A DNA stretch of 7,639 nt from an uncultured Lachnospiraceae bacterium (GTDB taxonomy: Bacteria; Bacillota; Clostridia; Lachnospirales; Lachnospiraceae), in contig CAJUQJ010000087.1 in NCBI GenBank assembly GCA_910588215.1, positions 1 to 7,639 of the forward strand, read 5' to 3'. Positions 5,313 to 7,639 of this stretch are shown in pieces. Within the stretch, counting starts at the first letter, position 1, and each line of letters begins with the position of its first letter. The notes beneath the pieces were generated by a model. The model was not told the DNA's origin. It did no database searches and worked only from the letters and a program-made list of their open reading frames with translations. The position numbers were made by a program, and so were the translations under genes.

Positions 5313-7579
5313 CAGTTTTCTTCGTTAGGCGGTGTCCACTGCGGCTCCTCCGGCTCGGTTTCAAGCTGAATATCATGGTTGAAGATGCCGATGCCCTTCA
5401 TGTCAAATTCTCTGCATATTTCGGAGTAACGTGTGCTGTTCTGGAAACAGCCCTCAGACAACTTGGCTCGTTTTTGCCTTGCAGCATCCTCAAAGAGATA
5501 CATGATAACCTTGTTCTTAAAAACACGGATGAATCTCTCTCTGTCAATTTCATCCCCTTCTGCTGGAGCCACGATGCTCCTCGAAATGAAATAAGGTCCA
5601 AGCTGTTTATCCTCATTGATTTTCTCTTTTGCAAGGAAACGGTTGATGGCCTTGCGTAGTTTATTCCATTCAACCTTTTGTGACTTGTCATCCGCAAGGT
5701 ATACATATTTCCTGCGAATCTTCTCATCGCTATCATCTATGCCAAGATAGGTGAAGTCCCAACGTCTCTTAAACGCAGTATCCATCGGGAAAACACCCTG
5801 GTCGGCGCTGTTCATAGTTGCCCAAATAAACATATTATCGGGGATACGAATCTTGGTATAATCCTCTGGCCTGCCACCCAGTTCCTTTGCAAGATATGCC
5901 TTAATATCCTCTGATGCCTGAATCGGATACTCGCTGACTTCATCATCACCACGATCAAGAAGCTGGAATATATCCCCAAAAACGGCGGCTACATTTGCAC
6001 GATTTATCTCCTCGATGATGAGAAGAAATGGCCTGACATTCGCATTTCGACTATTTTTCAGGGCTTTAACATACACCCGCATGAACGATCCCGGAACATA
6101 GGCATAAGTAATGGTGTCATTGCCTTGACTATCTTTGGATGGAACGGGCTTATATGTCCCCACGAAATGAGCATAAGCATAATCAGGATGGAATGTAACG
6201 CGCTCATAGTCATCCTCATTATTTTCACCAATAAGTTCTTTCGCTTCCTTGTTTATCGTATAGCTCTTGCCAGTGCCAGGTGCGCCAAACAGGATACGAT
6301 TCCTCTCAAAAGAGGATTGATAACCCGTGTTGAATCTAATCGGTATGTATTCGTCAGCAGTAGCAGAAGAATCCTCTGAGCCGTTCGACCAGTAATATTT
6401 TTTATACAGGAACAAAAGGTTTTCGGGCTTTTTGATTTCATAACAGGTCGTCAGGTACCCCTCATCTTCCGGGAGTCTATCCGATTCGTCGAACGAAGAA
6501 TGCCATACTCCAGATTTCTGATGCGCCATATTCTCATTCGCATCATAAAAATACGGAGAGAGACCATCCACAAAAGCTATCAATTGCGATCCATCCATCA
6601 CGGTAATAACGGAAGGTGACGATGTCTCATAGAAGGACTTTATTTCTCCAGCTTTTCTTGATGCAGTCTTTTTGTCGCTCTGATAATAATGTGTCGACAA
6701 GGCTTCAGCCACTTTGTCCCTGTCAAGAGTGCCATTCTTGATATAGTTAAGTAAATCGCCAGTTTCTTTCCAGCCTATAGCGACAATACCTTTCTCTTTC
6801 CATTTTTCAGCATAATGTTCAGAATCATCATAAGAACCCAGTCTAAAGAAATGACGGATTTCTCCAAACATCGCATAGCAGATATCCTGGAAATGCGGCG
6901 ACATATAGCTTGTCCTCTTTTTGATGAGAGTAAGCTGTCCGTTCATTCCATAATATTTTTCACTTGGATTAATTCCAAACCCAAACAGAATGTGCTTGAG
7001 CCAATCGGTTACATACCATCCGATAAACTGATCCGGAAAAATCATGTGGAAATACTTCTGTACCCATGCATAGGTAGCAAACTTTCCCATCAACGCATTC
7101 AAGTCATCATCCAGTTTTTCATAAGCCTCGACAGAATCGAGTGCTCTGGATTGAATCATCTCACAAGCATTCACAAGGTTGTCACGGATCGTTTTCCCGA
7201 ACTGCAGCGCTTCTGCCTCTGAAAGAACTTGAGGTGTCTTAGGGGCACCTGTTGTCCATTTCCCATCTTCTTGACGTTGGAAAAGCCCGAACTTGAAAGA
7301 TGAACCGCCCGAAATACTTCCGAAGGTTCTCTTCAATTTCGGATTAAACTCCAAATGATAGCAAAGGCTGTCATTGTTTCCATCCGCTGTCAGGAAAATG
7401 TAGCCCAGCAGCTCATCATCGCTCAATGATTTCAGGACTTCCGGGGAAAATTTCTCTTTGAAATCATTAAGCAAACTAATGATTTCATCCTTTGGAGTCT
7501 CGAACTTGACGGTGTGGTTATTGGGATAATCCATCACCAAGTTCGCGGCCTGTTCATATATCATGGATTCTTGTTGCAT
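5312..7579 (-). CDS. McrB-like GTPase restriction subunit (AAA+) with PUA/EVE-like domain
   Basis: A 755-residue cytoplasmic motor protein, expected to form a ring, recognise a DNA feature (usually a modified base) and drive cleavage with the McrC-like nuclease. Residues 1-240 are not assigned, including FHMIFPDQFIGWYVTDWL (about 177-194). Residues about 245-380 (FRLGSYDDSEHYAEKW, GIVAIGWKETGDL, SVITVMDGSQLIAFVDGL, SGVWHSSF) look like a PUA/EVE-type domain, a fold used to read modified bases. The AAA+ part has Walker A GAPGTGKS (432-439), Walker B LLIIEEINRAN (519-529) and the McrB-type sensor MNSADQG (589-595). Downstream basic residues AFKRRWDF (602-609) could act as an arginine finger. The MNxxD signature points to GTP use as in McrB. 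Start ATG 7579 has GGGAGG 8 bases upstream. The stop is shared with the ribosome binding site of the nuclease gene. A LlaJI-type arrangement would place DNA methyltransferases upstream, outside the window. Confidence 0.92.
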   Translation of the reverse strand: MQQESMIYEQAANLVMDYPNNHTVKFETPKDEIISLLNDFKEKFSPEVLKSLSDDELLGYIFLTADGNNDSLCYHLEFNPKLKRTFGSISGGSSFKFGLFQRQEDGKWTTGAPKTPQVLSEAEALQFGKTIRDNLVNACEMIQSRALDSVEAYEKLDDDLNALMGKFATYAWVQKYFHMIFPDQFIGWYVTDWLKHILFGFGINPSEKYYGMNGQLTLIKKRTSYMSPHFQDICYAMFGEIRHFFRLGSYDDSEHYAEKWKEKGIVAIGWKETGDLLNYIKNGTLDRDKVAEALSTHYYQSDKKTASRKAGEIKSFYETSSPSVITVMDGSQLIAFVDGLSPYFYDANENMAHQKSGVWHSSFDESDRLPEDEGYLTTCYEIKKPENLLFLYKKYYWSNGSEDSSATADEYIPIRFNTGYQSSFERNRILFGAPGTGKSYTINKEAKELIGENNEDDYERVTFHPDYAYAHFVGTYKPVPSKDSQGNDTITYAYVPGSFMRVYVKALKNSRNANVRPFLLIIEEINRANVAAVFGDIFQLLDRGDDEVSEYPIQASEDIKAYLAKELGGRPEDYTKIRIPDNMFIWATMNSADQGVFPMDTAFKRRWDFTYLGIDDSDEKIRRKYVYLADDKSQKVEWNKLRKAINRFLAKEKINEDKQLGPYFISRSIVAPAEGDEIDRERFIRVFKNKVIMYLFEDAARQKRAKLSEGCFQNSTRYSEICREFDMKGIGIFNHDIQLETEPEEPQWTPPNEEN

Positions 7580-7596
7580 GATTCAATCCTCCCTAT

Positions 7597-7639
7597 TTAG
7601 TCAAGTCTTTTTTCTTTATTTTTCAAGGATTTTTTAATT
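7597..7639 (-). CDS. Possible C-terminal end of the gene upstream of the McrB-like gene
   Basis: On the minus strand one frame is open from the window edge and ends with the lysine-rich tail KKSLKNKEKRLD and TAA at 7599-7597, 17 bases before the McrB-like start. The spacing suits an operon partner, and LlaJI-type loci can have methyltransferases there. Thirteen open codons are easily produced by chance in such AT-rich DNA, and no promoter with good -35 and -10 is visible in the same stretch, so this is only a hint. Confidence 0.25.
   Translation of the reverse strand, partial: IKKSLKNKEKRLD

Noticed and set aside
5159..5659. Long plus-strand open frame (166 codons) over the start of the nuclease gene and the end of the McrB-like gene
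   Set aside because: It is antisense to two well-supported genes, has no recognisable domain or ribosome binding site, and reads as composition-driven shadow.
6815..7222. Plus-strand open frame of 135 codons opposite the McrB-like gene
   Set aside because: It is antisense to conserved McrB N-terminal coding sequence and has no independent evidence.
7595..7639. Promoter for the McrB-like gene in the AT-rich right edge
   Set aside because: A TTGAAA is present, but no acceptable -10 lies at the right distance before the ribosome binding site, so the promoter is probably outside the window.
1..7639. CRISPR arrays, tRNA/rRNA genes, riboswitches, attachment sites
   Set aside because: No regularly spaced repeats, cloverleaf sequences, conserved aptamer motifs or long flanking direct repeats were found when reading both strands.

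Overview
The window looks like accessory DNA from a low- to mid-GC Gram-positive anaerobe, most likely a gut Clostridia/Lachnospiraceae-type genome. The grounds are AGGAGG-type ribosome binding sites, the AraC+GyrI-like regulator, the two GNAT genes and a LlaJI-type McrBC operon; this is inference, as nothing in the window fixes the species. All intact genes lie on the minus strand. The only plus-strand gene is a transposase remnant.

Reading with transcription (right to left): the right half (7639 to about 3588) is a type IV-like or LlaJI-like restriction operon. It starts with a possible C-terminal end of an upstream gene (7597-7639). Next come an McrB-like GTPase of 755 aa with a PUA/EVE-like domain ahead of its AAA+ motor, a LlaJI-family McrC-like PD-(D/E)XK nuclease, and the first ~75 residues of a third protein that I tentatively assign to large ImmA/IrrE-associated proteins. 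Each downstream gene has its Shine-Dalgarno embedded in the stop of the gene before it (TGAGGAGG, TAGGAGGG), so the three are translationally coupled. The nuclease frame lacks an ATG/GTG/TTG where its ribosome binding site points (ATA there), and the third gene is cut short.

The middle (about 3587 to 2927) is a scrapyard. It holds a frameshifted C-terminal remnant of an IS4-like DDE transposase on the plus strand, a gene-free stretch with one promoter-like motif, and the C-terminal 30-40 codons of an unidentified gene. That fragment overlaps the following P-loop kinase-like gene by 8 bases.

The left third (2934 to 200) carries the P-loop kinase-like gene, a hairpin-rich element, a RimJ/RimL-type acetyltransferase broken by an internal deletion and frameshift, an intact BltD-like GNAT acetyltransferase, and an AraC-family regulator with a GyrI-like effector domain. 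A strong intrinsic terminator closes this block.

Overall, an innate anti-DNA (probably modified-DNA-specific) defence operon sits beside decayed mobile DNA, and the decay has clipped genes on both sides of the transposase remnant. The defence operon may itself be impaired at the nuclease start codon.
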